Source: CADCTB01 sp038231955 | Lineage (GTDB): Bacteria; Actinomycetota; Acidimicrobiia; Acidimicrobiales; AC-14 | Direction: 5' to 3' | Length of the DNA stretch: 13,855 bases | Assembly (NCBI GenBank): GCA_038231955.1 | Contig: JBBSIS010000076.1 | Location: 1-13,855 of the forward strand | Shown here: one piece after another, positions 6,346 to 12,683 of the stretch | How the letters are laid out: every line of letters begins with the position of its first letter | Position numbering within the stretch: position 1 is the first letter of the stretch | Translations under genes and position numbers: made by a program | The notes under the pieces: generated by a model | Databases searched by the model: none | Told to the model about the DNA's origin: nothing | What the model saw: the letters and a program-made list of their open reading frames with translations, nothing else

Positions 6346-7495
6346 GCTGCCCATCGTGGTCCTCGGCGTCACGGGCGACGCGCCGGTCGGCGTGGTCGAC
6401 GCCGACCTGGTCGTGGGCGGCCGCCGGCACCTGGCCGGCGTCGAACGTGGACGGCGCCTGATGGTCGACGGAGACCTGAGCCCTGTCCTCGACGCCATCG
6501 CCGCCGAGCCGGGACGGGTCTGCGTGCTGGCGTCGGGCGACCCCGGCTTCTTCGGGATCGTGCGGGCCCGGGCCGAGCGCTTCGGGCCGGACGCGCTCGA
6601 CGTCCGCCCCGCGCCGTCGTCGGTGTCGCTGGCCTTCGCCCGTCTCGGGCTTCCGTGGGACGACGCTGTCGTCGTCTCGGCCCACGGGCGGCCGCTGGAG
6701 GAGGCGGCGCGACGTGCGGCGGCGGCCACCAAGGTGGCGGTGCTGACGTCGCCCGGCTCCTCCCCCGAGGCGCTGGGCAAGGAGCTCATCGCCCTGGATG
6801 CGTGCCATGACCGCGCCGTCGTCTGCAGCCGGCTCGGCACGCTCGACGAGCAGATCGCCTGTGTCGATCTGGACGGCCTGGCCGGGGGCAGCTGGGATCC
6901 GCTGTCGGTCGTCGTCCTCCTCGACGGGCCCCCCGTCGCCGCCGCACCGGTGCGGGCGTGGGGGCTCGCCGACGGGGAGTTCGCCCACCGCGACGGCATG
7001 ATCACCAAGGCCGAGGTGCGGGCGGTGGCGCTGGGCAAGCTGGGCCTGGCTCCGGCCGGCGTGCTGTGGGACGTCGGGGCCGGCAGCGGCAGCGTGGCCG
7101 TCGAGTGCGCGCGGCTGAGCCCCGCCCTTCGGGTGCTGGCCGTGGAACGGGACCCGGGCCAGATCGCCCACCTCCGGGCCAACGCCTCGGCCCATGGCGT
7201 GGCCGTCGAGGTGGTCGAGGGCGAGGCGCCCGGCGTGCTCGGTGGCCTGCCCGATCCCGATCGGGCCTTCGTCGGCGGCGGCGGCATCGAGGTGCTCGAC
7301 GCCACCCTCGCCCGCCTCCGTCCCGGTGGACGGATCGTGGCCGCCTTCGCCGCCCTCGACCGGGCCGCGGCCGCGGCCGACCGCCTCGGCAACGTCGTGC
7401 AGATCAACGTGTCCCGGGGTAGGCCGCTGCCCGACGGTGGGGTGCGCCTGGCCGCCGAGAACCCGGTGTTCATCGCCTGGGGGCCCGCGCGATGA
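6338..7495 (+). CDS. cbiET: CbiE-CbiT fusion: cobalt-precorrin-7 C5/C15-methyltransferase, decarboxylating (CobL-like)
   Basis: This 385-residue protein fuses two enzymes, as in CobL. Residues 1 to about 205 are the CbiE domain, a tetrapyrrole methylase with 'VLASGDPGFFGI', 'PAPSSVSLAFARLGLPWDD' and 'VLTSPGSSP'. Residues about 215-385 are the CbiT domain, a class I SAM methyltransferase with 'ITKAEVRAVALGKL' and the SAM motif 'WDVGAGSGSVAVE' (near 243-255), then 'AVERDP' and 'FVGGGG'. Together they methylate C5 and C15 and remove the acetate carboxyl at C12. The GTG start at 6338 overlaps the end of cbiD by 8 nt. The stop overlaps the ATG of a 5-codon mini-ORF. Confidence 0.95.
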   Translation: MPELPIVVLGVTGDAPVGVVDADLVVGGRRHLAGVERGRRLMVDGDLSPVLDAIAAEPGRVCVLASGDPGFFGIVRARAERFGPDALDVRPAPSSVSLAFARLGLPWDDAVVVSAHGRPLEEAARRAAAATKVAVLTSPGSSPEALGKELIALDACHDRAVVCSRLGTLDEQIACVDLDGLAGGSWDPLSVVVLLDGPPVAAAPVRAWGLADGEFAHRDGMITKAEVRAVALGKLGLAPAGVLWDVGAGSGSVAVECARLSPALRVLAVERDPGQIAHLRANASAHGVAVEVVEGEAPGVLGGLPDPDRAFVGGGGIEVLDATLARLRPGGRIVAAFAALDRAAAAADRLGNVVQINVSRGRPLPDGGVRLAAENPVFIAWGPAR

Positions 7496-7509
7496 GGTGG
7501 ACGGCATGA
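7492..7509 (+). other. 5-codon bridging mini-ORF between cbiET and cbiGH
   Basis: ATG 7492 overlaps the cbiET stop (ATGA). It reads MRWTA and its TGA (7507-7509) overlaps the ATG at 7506 of the next gene (ATGA). The GAGGTGG inside it is 5 nt before that ATG and can serve as its ribosome site. Confidence 0.3.
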
Positions 7510-9215
7510 GGGTACTGAGCGAGGACCGAAGCGCAGCGGAGGCCCGCAGCGACCCAAGGATACTGAGCGTGTCCGTGACGGAGGAAGGCCGCGCCCTCGC
7601 CCACCGGCTGCCCTACGAGGCTGTCCACGGCAAGGCGGCCGAGATCGTGGCCGCCCGCTGGGACCACATCGACGCCTTCGTCCTCTTCCTGGCCACTGGC
7701 GCCGCGGTCCGCATCGTCGGCCCTCTCCTGGCCGACAAGGTCACCGATCCCGCCGTGGTCTGCGTCGACCAGGCCGGGCGCTTCGCCGTCGCCCTGTGCG
7801 GGGGCCACGCCGGCGGAGCCAACGCGCTGGCCCGTGCCGTGGCCACCACCCTGGGCGCCATACCCGTGGTCACGACCGCCACCGACGCCACCGCCACGCC
7901 GGCCCTGGACTCGTGGCCCGGTCTCACCGCCGCCGGCGACGTGGCCGGCGTCACCGTGGCCATGCTCGACGGCCGCTTTCCCGCGATCGAGAACGAGATG
8001 GACTGGCCTCTTCCTCCTAGGTTCCCCGCCGCCGGCCTCGGCCCCGAACGCCTGGTGGTGACCGATCGGGCCACCGACGCCGGCCGCGTTGGCGTCGCTG
8101 TCCTCCATCCGCCGTCGCTCGTCGCCGGTATCGGTGCGTCGACAGGTGCGCCGGCCGACGAGGTGGCCGCGCTGCTGAGCACCGTCCTGGCCGGCGCCGG
8201 CCTGGCCCAGGCGTCGGTGGCCGAGGTGGCCACCATCGACCGCCGGGCCACCGACCCCGCCATCCTGGGCCTCGGTCTACCGGTGCGGGCCTTCACGTCC
8301 GAGGCCCTGGCCGGCGTCGAGGTTCCGACACCGAGCGAGGTGGTGCGGGTTGCGGTCGGCACACCCAGCGTCGCCGAGGCCGCCGCCCTGGCCGCGGCTG
8401 GCCCGGGTGCGGCGCTGGTCGTCCCCAAACGAGCGGGCCTTCACGCCACCGTGGCCATCGCCCGACGGCGGAGGCCTCGTGGGCGCCTGGCCGTCGTCGG
8501 CCTCGGCCCCGGCGACGGCCAGCACCGCACGCCAGCAGCCGAACGGGCCGTACGCCGGGCCGACGTGGTTCTCGGCTACGAAGCCTATGTCGACGCGTGC
8601 GCCGACCTTCTTTCCCTGCGACAGGACGTCGTCCGCAGCCCCATCGGCGACGAGGTCCTGCGGGCCAAGCAGGCCGTCGCCGAGGCCGAGGCCGGTCGGA
8701 GCGTGGCCATGGTCTGCTCGGGCGACGCCGGGATCTACGCCATGGCGTCGCTCGTGTTCGAGGTCGGAGGCCATGTCGAGATCGACGTCGTCCCGGGCGT
8801 GACCGCGGCGCTGGCCAGCGCCGCCCTGCTCGGCGCCCCCCTCGGTCACGACCACGCCGTGATCAGCCTTTCCGACCTGCTCACTCCGTGGGCGGCCATC
8901 GAGGCCCGGGTGCGGGCCGCCGCCCAGGCCGATCTGGCCGTCGTCTTCTACAACCCCCGCAGCCGGGGCCGTCACTGGCAGCTCCACGCGGCCCGGGCCA
9001 TCCTGCTCGAACACCGCTCGCCGTCCACGCCGGTCGGCGTTGTCACCGACGCCACCCGCGCCGAGCAGGCTGTCACCCTCACCACCCTGGTCGGCCTCGA
9101 CCCGGCGACGGTGGGCATGACAACCTGCGTGATCGTCGGTTCCACCACCACCCGTGTCATCGGTGACCGCATGGTGACCCCGCGGGGCTACGACCCATCA
9201 GGAGCGGACGCATGA
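7506..9215 (+). CDS. cbiGH: CbiG-CbiH fusion: cobalt-precorrin-5A hydrolase and cobalt-precorrin-3B C17-methyltransferase
   Basis: This 569-residue protein joins two steps. CbiG N-domain is at about 22-140 ('TEEGRALAHRL', 'LCGGHAGGANALAR'), a middle linker follows, and CbiG C-domain is at about 197-320 ('LVAGIGASTGAP' and 'VVPKRAGLHATVAIARR'). CbiH/CobJ is at about 326-569 ('LAVVGLGPGD', 'CSGDAGIYAMASLVFE', 'DVVPGVTAALASAALLGAPLG'). CbiH methylates C17 and contracts the ring; CbiG opens the lactone and releases acetaldehyde. ATG 7506 has GAGGTGG 5 nt upstream, but the first 21 residues are mostly repeat-derived ('RSAAEARSDP'). GTG 7569 has AAGGA 8 nt upstream and begins exactly where CbiG similarity begins, so it is a strong alternative start. 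The stop overlaps the ferredoxin ATG. Confidence 0.94.
   Translation: MRVLSEDRSAAEARSDPRILSVSVTEEGRALAHRLPYEAVHGKAAEIVAARWDHIDAFVLFLATGAAVRIVGPLLADKVTDPAVVCVDQAGRFAVALCGGHAGGANALARAVATTLGAIPVVTTATDATATPALDSWPGLTAAGDVAGVTVAMLDGRFPAIENEMDWPLPPRFPAAGLGPERLVVTDRATDAGRVGVAVLHPPSLVAGIGASTGAPADEVAALLSTVLAGAGLAQASVAEVATIDRRATDPAILGLGLPVRAFTSEALAGVEVPTPSEVVRVAVGTPSVAEAAALAAAGPGAALVVPKRAGLHATVAIARRRRPRGRLAVVGLGPGDGQHRTPAAERAVRRADVVLGYEAYVDACADLLSLRQDVVRSPIGDEVLRAKQAVAEAEAGRSVAMVCSGDAGIYAMASLVFEVGGHVEIDVVPGVTAALASAALLGAPLGHDHAVISLSDLLTPWAAIEARVRAAAQADLAVVFYNPRSRGRHWQLHAARAILLEHRSPSTPVGVVTDATRAEQAVTLTTLVGLDPATVGMTTCVIVGSTTTRVIGDRMVTPRGYDPSGADA
7526..7542 (+). repeat. 17-nt repeat, copy 2 (ccgaagcgcagcggagg)
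   Basis: It is identical to 5233-5249 and read in the same frame (RSAAE). It forms part of the N-terminal extension of CbiG-CbiH. Two shorter direct repeats, 'tactgagcg', flank it (about 7512-7520 and 7561-7569), so the inserted unit may extend over roughly 7510-7569. Confidence 0.6.
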
Positions 9216-9388
9216 CCGTGGTGATCGACCTCCGCTGCACCGGATGCGGCTCGTGCCTGCCGACGTGCCCCGAGCGGGCGCTGTTGCGGGCGCCCGGTCG
9301 CCCGCTCGTCGTGGTCGACCGATGTACGAACTGTCTGGCCTGCGTTGAGGTCTGCCCGTCCGACGCCATCCAGGAGCTGACGTGGTGA
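9212..9388 (+). CDS. Small 2[4Fe-4S] ferredoxin in the cobalamin operon
   Basis: The protein has 58 residues and shows two classic cluster motifs: C9-x2-C12-x2-C15-x3-C19-P and C38-x2-C41-x2-C44-x3-C48-P. The Cys pattern is complete, so both clusters should form. It is a cytoplasmic electron carrier by family. ATG 9212 overlaps the cbiGH stop (ATGA), and AGGAG lies about 9 nt upstream (ccatcaggagcggacgc). It is small enough to be missed by many gene callers. Its partner is not evident. Possible roles are electron supply to a precorrin reductase or for cobalt reduction, because no cbiJ/cobK is present here; it may also relate to Fe-S-containing forms of CbiH or CbiX known elsewhere. These roles are inference. 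Confidence 0.93.
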   Translation: MTVVIDLRCTGCGSCLPTCPERALLRAPGRPLVVVDRCTNCLACVEVCPSDAIQELTW

Positions 9389-9407
9389 CCGGCCCGGGAG
9401 GCCGGTC
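9387..9407 (+). other. Hairpin 1 in the ferredoxin-cbiC gap
   Basis: gaccggcc (9387-9394) and ggccggtc (9400-9407) form a perfect 8-bp stem with a 5-nt loop (cggga). It begins inside the ferredoxin stop codon. There is no U-tract, so it is not a standard terminator. Confidence 0.6.
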
Positions 9408-9417
9408 CATCGACATT

Positions 9418-9437
9418 CACGGGGCGGAAGCCCCGTG
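9418..9437 (+). promoter_or_regulatory. Hairpin 2, sequestering the cbiC start codon
   Basis: cacggggc (9418-9425) and gccccgtg (9430-9437) form a perfect 8-bp stem with a GGAA loop. The cbiC start codon GTG (9435-9437) is the end of the 3' arm, so the start is paired unless the stem is opened. Confidence 0.6.
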
Positions 9438-10064
9438 ACCGTCGTCCATCCCATCGAGGCCGAGAGCTACCGGATCCTCGCCGAGCGCGTGGACCTGTCC
9501 GGCCACCCCCCGCGCACGGCGGCGATCGTCGCCCGCGTCATCCACGCCAGCGCCGACGTGGACTACGCCGCGTCGATGGTCGTCGACGAGGCTGCGGCCG
9601 ACGCCGCCGTCGTCGCCCTGGCCGCTGGGGCGCCCGTGATCGTCGACGTGGAGATGCTCCGCCACGGGATCAGCGGCGTCGACGCGCACTGCTACCTACC
9701 GGACCGTCTCACCTGGTCGCTGCGGACCTCCGCTGCGCGTGGGTTCTCGCTCGCCGAGACGGGCACGACCCGGTCGGCCGCCGGCATCCGTGAGGCCGCT
9801 CGCCTGCACCCCCGCGGGGCGGTGGTGGTCGTCGGTTGCGCCCCCACCGCCCTCGACGAGGTCGTACGCCTCCACCAGGCCGGCCTGTACTCACCGGTGC
9901 TCGTCGTCGGCATGCCGGTCGGCTTCGTCGGCGCCGCCGAGTCCAAGGCGCAGCTGCGAGCCAGTGGGATGCCGGCGATCAGCAACGTGGGCGAGAAGGG
10001 CGGGAGCGCGGTGGCCGCCGCCGCGGTCAACGTCCTGCTCAAGATGGCGGCCGACCGTGGGTAG
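9435..10064 (+). CDS. cbiC: Cobalt-precorrin-8 methylmutase (CbiC/CobH)
   Basis: The protein has 209 residues, the normal length. CbiC/CobH moves the methyl group from C11 to C12 to give (cobalt-)hydrogenobyrinate. Diagnostic segments are 'HPIEAESYRILAER' at the start, 'RVIHASADVDYA' with the catalytic-type His37, 'PVIVDVEMLRHGI', 'TRSAAGIREAA' and 'VVGCAPTALDEV' plus 'VGMPVGFVGAAESK'. The GTG at 9435 is the only start that leaves the conserved N-terminus intact. It lies inside a hairpin and lacks a good free ribosome site, so coupling to upstream translation is likely. The stop overlaps the cbiX GTG by 8 nt. Confidence 0.95.
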   Translation: MTVVHPIEAESYRILAERVDLSGHPPRTAAIVARVIHASADVDYAASMVVDEAAADAAVVALAAGAPVIVDVEMLRHGISGVDAHCYLPDRLTWSLRTSAARGFSLAETGTTRSAAGIREAARLHPRGAVVVVGCAPTALDEVVRLHQAGLYSPVLVVGMPVGFVGAAESKAQLRASGMPAISNVGEKGGSAVAAAAVNVLLKMAADRG

Positions 10065-10908
10065 CCGGCCCTCGCTGCTCATCGTCGGCCACGGGAGCCG
10101 ATCGACCGCCGGGGTGGCCGAGTACTGGGATCTGGCCCGGGTGGTCACCGAGGAGGCGCCCGAGCTCGACGTCGGGTGCGGCTTCATCGAGCTGGCCGCT
10201 CCCGACCTCGACACCGCAGTCGACCGCCTCGTCGTTCGGGGGGCGGCGTCGGTCGTGGCCGTGCCGCTGGTGCTCCTGGGCGCCGGCCACATGAAGGACG
10301 ACGGCCCCGCCGCTCTCCACCGCGGCCGCCACCGCCACCCCGGCGTCAGCTTCGCCTACGGCCGCCAGCTCGGCCTCCACCCGCTGGTCCTGGGCGTCGC
10401 CGAGGACCGCATCCGTGCCGCCATAGGCGAGGACGACCCGGCCGAGACCGCGGTCGTCATCGTGGGCCGGGGCTCGTCGGACCCGGATGCCAACGCGGAT
10501 CTGTACAAGGTCGCCCGCCTCCTGTGGGACTCGCGAGGCCTGGGCATGGTCGAAGCTGCCTTCGTCTCCCTGGCCCCGCCCAGCGTGCCCGCGGCCATGG
10601 AACGGTGCCGGCTCCTGGGCGCCACCCGGATCGTCGTCGTGCCCTACTTCCTCTTCACCGGCATCCTCGTCGACCGCATCGCCGACCAGGTGGCCGACTG
10701 GGGCGCCGCTCATCCCGGCATCGACGTCCGCCCGGGACCGCACCTGGGCGCCGATCCCCGCATCGCCCGCCTCCTCCTCGAGCGCTACCGGGAGGCACTT
10801 GGCGGCGACGCCCACATGAACTGCGACCTGTGCGTCTACCGGCACCCGCTGCCGGGCTACGAGCACCGCCACACTCATGAAACCCGGCATACCCACGAGG
10901 GGGGGTGA
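10057..10908 (+). CDS. cbiX: Sirohydrochlorin cobaltochelatase, long form (CbiX)
   Basis: This 283-residue protein has two chelatase-like halves. The first carries 'LLIVGHGSRST' with the metal-binding-type His12. The second carries 'IVGRGSSDPDANADL' (137-143 core), where the GHGS equivalent is GRGS, as in long CbiX proteins. The tail holds M254-x-C-x-x-C259 ('MNCDLC') and a His-rich end ('YEHRHTHETRHTHEGG'). An MxCxxC iron-sulfur site and a His-rich region are known for Bacillus megaterium CbiX, so an Fe-S cluster is plausible here. The enzyme inserts cobalt into sirohydrochlorin at the start of the early-cobalt pathway. GTG 10057 overlaps cbiC, and its stop overlaps the cbtB GTG (GTGA). Confidence 0.93.
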   Translation: MGSRPSLLIVGHGSRSTAGVAEYWDLARVVTEEAPELDVGCGFIELAAPDLDTAVDRLVVRGAASVVAVPLVLLGAGHMKDDGPAALHRGRHRHPGVSFAYGRQLGLHPLVLGVAEDRIRAAIGEDDPAETAVVIVGRGSSDPDANADLYKVARLLWDSRGLGMVEAAFVSLAPPSVPAAMERCRLLGATRIVVVPYFLFTGILVDRIADQVADWGAAHPGIDVRPGPHLGADPRIARLLLERYREALGGDAHMNCDLCVYRHPLPGYEHRHTHETRHTHEGG

Positions 10909-11108
10909 TCGACATAGAGACCACTATCACCCCCACTGGCACGGCACCCATCGCCATACCGGCGTGGACCTGGCTCGTCCTGGCCCTGGCCCTGGCGACC
11001 GTCTACGCGCTGACCATGGAGAACGGCCTCGCCCTGAGGTCCGGCGCCACCGTCCTGCACGAGTTCTTCCACGACGGCCGCCACTTCCTCGCCGTCCCCT
11101 GCCATTGA
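10905..11108 (+). CDS. cbtB: Predicted cobalt transporter subunit CbtB
   Basis: This 67-residue protein has one membrane segment at about 21-38 ('TWLVLALALATVYALTM') and a His-rich C-terminus ('LHEFFHDGRHFLAVPCH'), the hallmark of CbtB. It works with CbtA as a putative cobalt uptake system often linked to B12 regulation. The GTG start overlaps the cbiX stop. It is followed by a strong hairpin and then cbtA. Confidence 0.92.
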   Translation: MIDIETTITPTGTAPIAIPAWTWLVLALALATVYALTMENGLALRSGATVLHEFFHDGRHFLAVPCH

Positions 11109-11113
11109 TCCCC

Positions 11114-11164
11114 CGGTGTGGAGGATCCCGCCAGGCCCGCCTCGGCTCGGGATCCTCCACACCG
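11114..11164 (+). terminator. Long perfect hairpin between cbtB and cbtA (attenuator or mRNA stabiliser)
   Basis: A 17-bp perfect stem is formed by 11114-11130 and 11148-11164 (core ggtgtggaggatcccg / cgggatcctccacacc) with a 17-nt loop. It begins 6 nt after the cbtB stop and ends 10 nt before the GAAGGA of cbtA. No U-tract follows, so its role as a terminator is uncertain. Because cbtA directly follows, it more likely tunes relative expression or protects the upstream message. Confidence 0.6.
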
Positions 11165-11185
11165 TCCACGAACCGAAGGACAATG

Positions 11186-11893
11186 ATGATTCGCCTCTTG
11201 AAACAGGGTGTGGCCGCGGGCATGGCCGGCGGCGCCGTGCTGGCGGTAGTGCTGCGCCTGGTGGGCGAGGGCCCGCTCGGGCGCGCCGTCGCCCTGGAAG
11301 GTAGCGGCGCCGACGAGATGTTCAGCCGGGGGACGCAGCAGGCCGGCGGCATGCTGGCCGCCGTGCTCTACGGCGCCGCCCTGGGCGCCGTCTTCACCAT
11401 CGTCTACGCCGCCGCCCGCCACCGCCTGCGGACCACCGACGACTGGCGCGCCGCGGTGACGCTGGCCACCGCCGGGTTCGTCGCCGTCTTCCTGCTGCCC
11501 TTCCTCAAGTACCCGGCCAACCCGCCGACCGTCGGCAACCCCGACACCATCGGGCGCCGCACCGCCCTGTACCTGCTGGCCGTGGCCTGGTCGCTGGTGG
11601 CGACGTGGGCAGGCTGGCGGGCCTGGCGGGCCCTGGTGGCGCAGGGATGGGACACGCCCAAGGCTGTGCCCGCCACCCTGGCCGTGTGGGTGGCGCTGGC
11701 CGTCGTCGGCCTGGTGCTGCTCCCGGCCAACACCGATCCGGTCACGCCCCCGGCCACGCTGATCTGGCAGTTCCGCCTGTCGACCCTGGCCGGGGCGGTG
11801 GCGTTCTGGGCCGTCCTGGGGCTGACGTTCGGATGGCTGCGGGTACGGGGCAGCGATCGCGGTCGGGCAGCCGCCCTCGTCCGCAGTTCATGA
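11186..11893 (+). CDS. cbtA: Predicted cobalt transporter subunit CbtA
   Basis: The protein has about 235 residues with five to six hydrophobic segments, matching CbtA. It starts 'MIRLLKQGVAAGMAGGAVLAVVLRLV' in two parts, with the polar loop 'RGTQQAGGMLAAVLYG' after the first segment and 'PFLKYPANPPTVGNPDTIG' in the middle, a typical CbtA signature. It probably forms the membrane permease with CbtB. ATG 11186 has GAAGGA 5 nt upstream; the ATG at 11183 is one codon earlier and equally in frame. The frame stays open far upstream, but the hairpin and the SD argue for this start. The stop overlaps the HAD gene ATG (ATGA). Confidence 0.9.
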   Translation: MIRLLKQGVAAGMAGGAVLAVVLRLVGEGPLGRAVALEGSGADEMFSRGTQQAGGMLAAVLYGAALGAVFTIVYAAARHRLRTTDDWRAAVTLATAGFVAVFLLPFLKYPANPPTVGNPDTIGRRTALYLLAVAWSLVATWAGWRAWRALVAQGWDTPKAVPATLAVWVALAVVGLVLLPANTDPVTPPATLIWQFRLSTLAGAVAFWAVLGLTFGWLRVRGSDRGRAAALVRSS

Positions 11894-12585
11894 AGGCGGT
11901 CCTCTTCGACTTTTACGGCACCCTGGCCCGGGCCGTCTCCTGGGGTGACACCCACGAGCAGGTCTTCGCCCGCCACGGCCTGGCCTTCGACGGCACCACG
12001 TGGGGCCACAACTTCGTGGGCGAGGCCAACGACGGCAACGAACACCTCGAGCACTCGACCAGCCGGGACGCCTACGTGGCCTGGGAGGTCACCCGGATGC
12101 GACGCCGGGCCCAGGCCTGCGGGGTGGGGGACGACGATCTCGACGCCTTGGTGGCCGACCTGCACAAGGCGGCCAAGACCTACACGCTGGCGCCCTACCC
12201 CGAGGTGCCGGGCGTGCTGGCCGAGCTGCGGGCCATGGGCCTGACCGTGGCCATCTGCTCGAACTGGGACTGGGACATCGAACGGGCCGTCGCCCAGGCC
12301 GGCCTGGACGGGGCCGTCGACGTGGTGGTCACCTCGGCCCAGGCCGGGGCCCGCAAGCCCCATCCCCGGATCTTCGCCCACACCCTCGACCGCTGCGGGG
12401 CCGACGCCTCCGACGTCCTCTTCGTCGGTGACACCTTCCCCGCCGATGTCGCCGGTCCACTCGCCTTCGGCATGCAGGCCCTCCATGTGTGGCGCGACGA
12501 CATCGACGGTGATCCACCGCCCGTGCCCGACGGCGCCACCCGGGCGCCCGACATCACTGCGGTGCTGGACCTGCTCGGCGGCTGA
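11890..12585 (+). CDS. HAD-family hydrolase, haloacid-dehalogenase-like
   Basis: The protein has 231 residues with all four HAD motifs: D7 in 'FDFYGTLA', S124 in 'ICSNWDW', K156 in 'ARKPHP', and G180-D181...D186 in 'VGDTFPADV'. A helical cap lies between motifs I and II. The second Asp of the usual DxD motif I is Tyr9 (DFYGT), as in dehalogenase-type members, so a normal phosphatase general acid is missing. Its substrate is unknown. It overlaps cbtA by 4 nt, so it is made with the cobalamin genes. A role as a B12-pathway phosphatase or as a damage-control enzyme is only a guess. A stem-loop begins at its stop codon. Confidence 0.85.
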   Translation: MKAVLFDFYGTLARAVSWGDTHEQVFARHGLAFDGTTWGHNFVGEANDGNEHLEHSTSRDAYVAWEVTRMRRRAQACGVGDDDLDALVADLHKAAKTYTLAPYPEVPGVLAELRAMGLTVAICSNWDWDIERAVAQAGLDGAVDVVVTSAQAGARKPHPRIFAHTLDRCGADASDVLFVGDTFPADVAGPLAFGMQALHVWRDDIDGDPPPVPDGATRAPDITAVLDLLGG

Positions 12586-12594
12586 GGCCGCCGA
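12575..12594 (+). terminator. Candidate terminator hairpin at the end of the cobalamin operon
   Basis: tcggcggc (12575-12582) and gccgccga (12587-12594) form a perfect 8-bp stem around TGAG. The TGA stop of the HAD gene is in the loop. No U-run follows, as is common in high-GC actinobacteria, so the terminator call is moderate. Confidence 0.45.
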
Positions 12595-12683
12595 TGGCGG
12601 CCAGCATCCTCCTCCGACGAGCCGCGACCGCGACGAGCGGGACGGAAAGGTGAGCCATTCGCCGAGCCCGACCAGTAGCCCCC

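Larger units (their letters stand above)
9385..9438 (+). other. 17-codon bridging mini-ORF between ferredoxin and cbiC
   Basis: GTG 9385 overlaps the ferredoxin stop (GTGA). The frame runs through the whole gap (TGPGGRSIDIHGAEAP after the start) and ends in TGA 9436-9438, overlapping the cbiC GTG 9435 (GTGA). It covers both hairpins in this gap, so translating it would melt them. Confidence 0.35.

Noticed and set aside
5455..7557. 700-codon minus-strand open frame across cbiD and cbiET
   Set aside because: Low-complexity composition and full overlap with two clear enzymes; a typical GC-rich antisense shadow.
9387..9407. Intrinsic terminator after the ferredoxin
   Set aside because: It has no U-tract, and the operon continues at once with cbiC and a frame-linked mini-ORF.
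11105..11182. Starting cbtA from TTG 11105 or further upstream
   Set aside because: The frame is open, but a 17-bp hairpin occupies the region and ATG 11183/11186 has a good SD and begins the conserved CbtA sequence.
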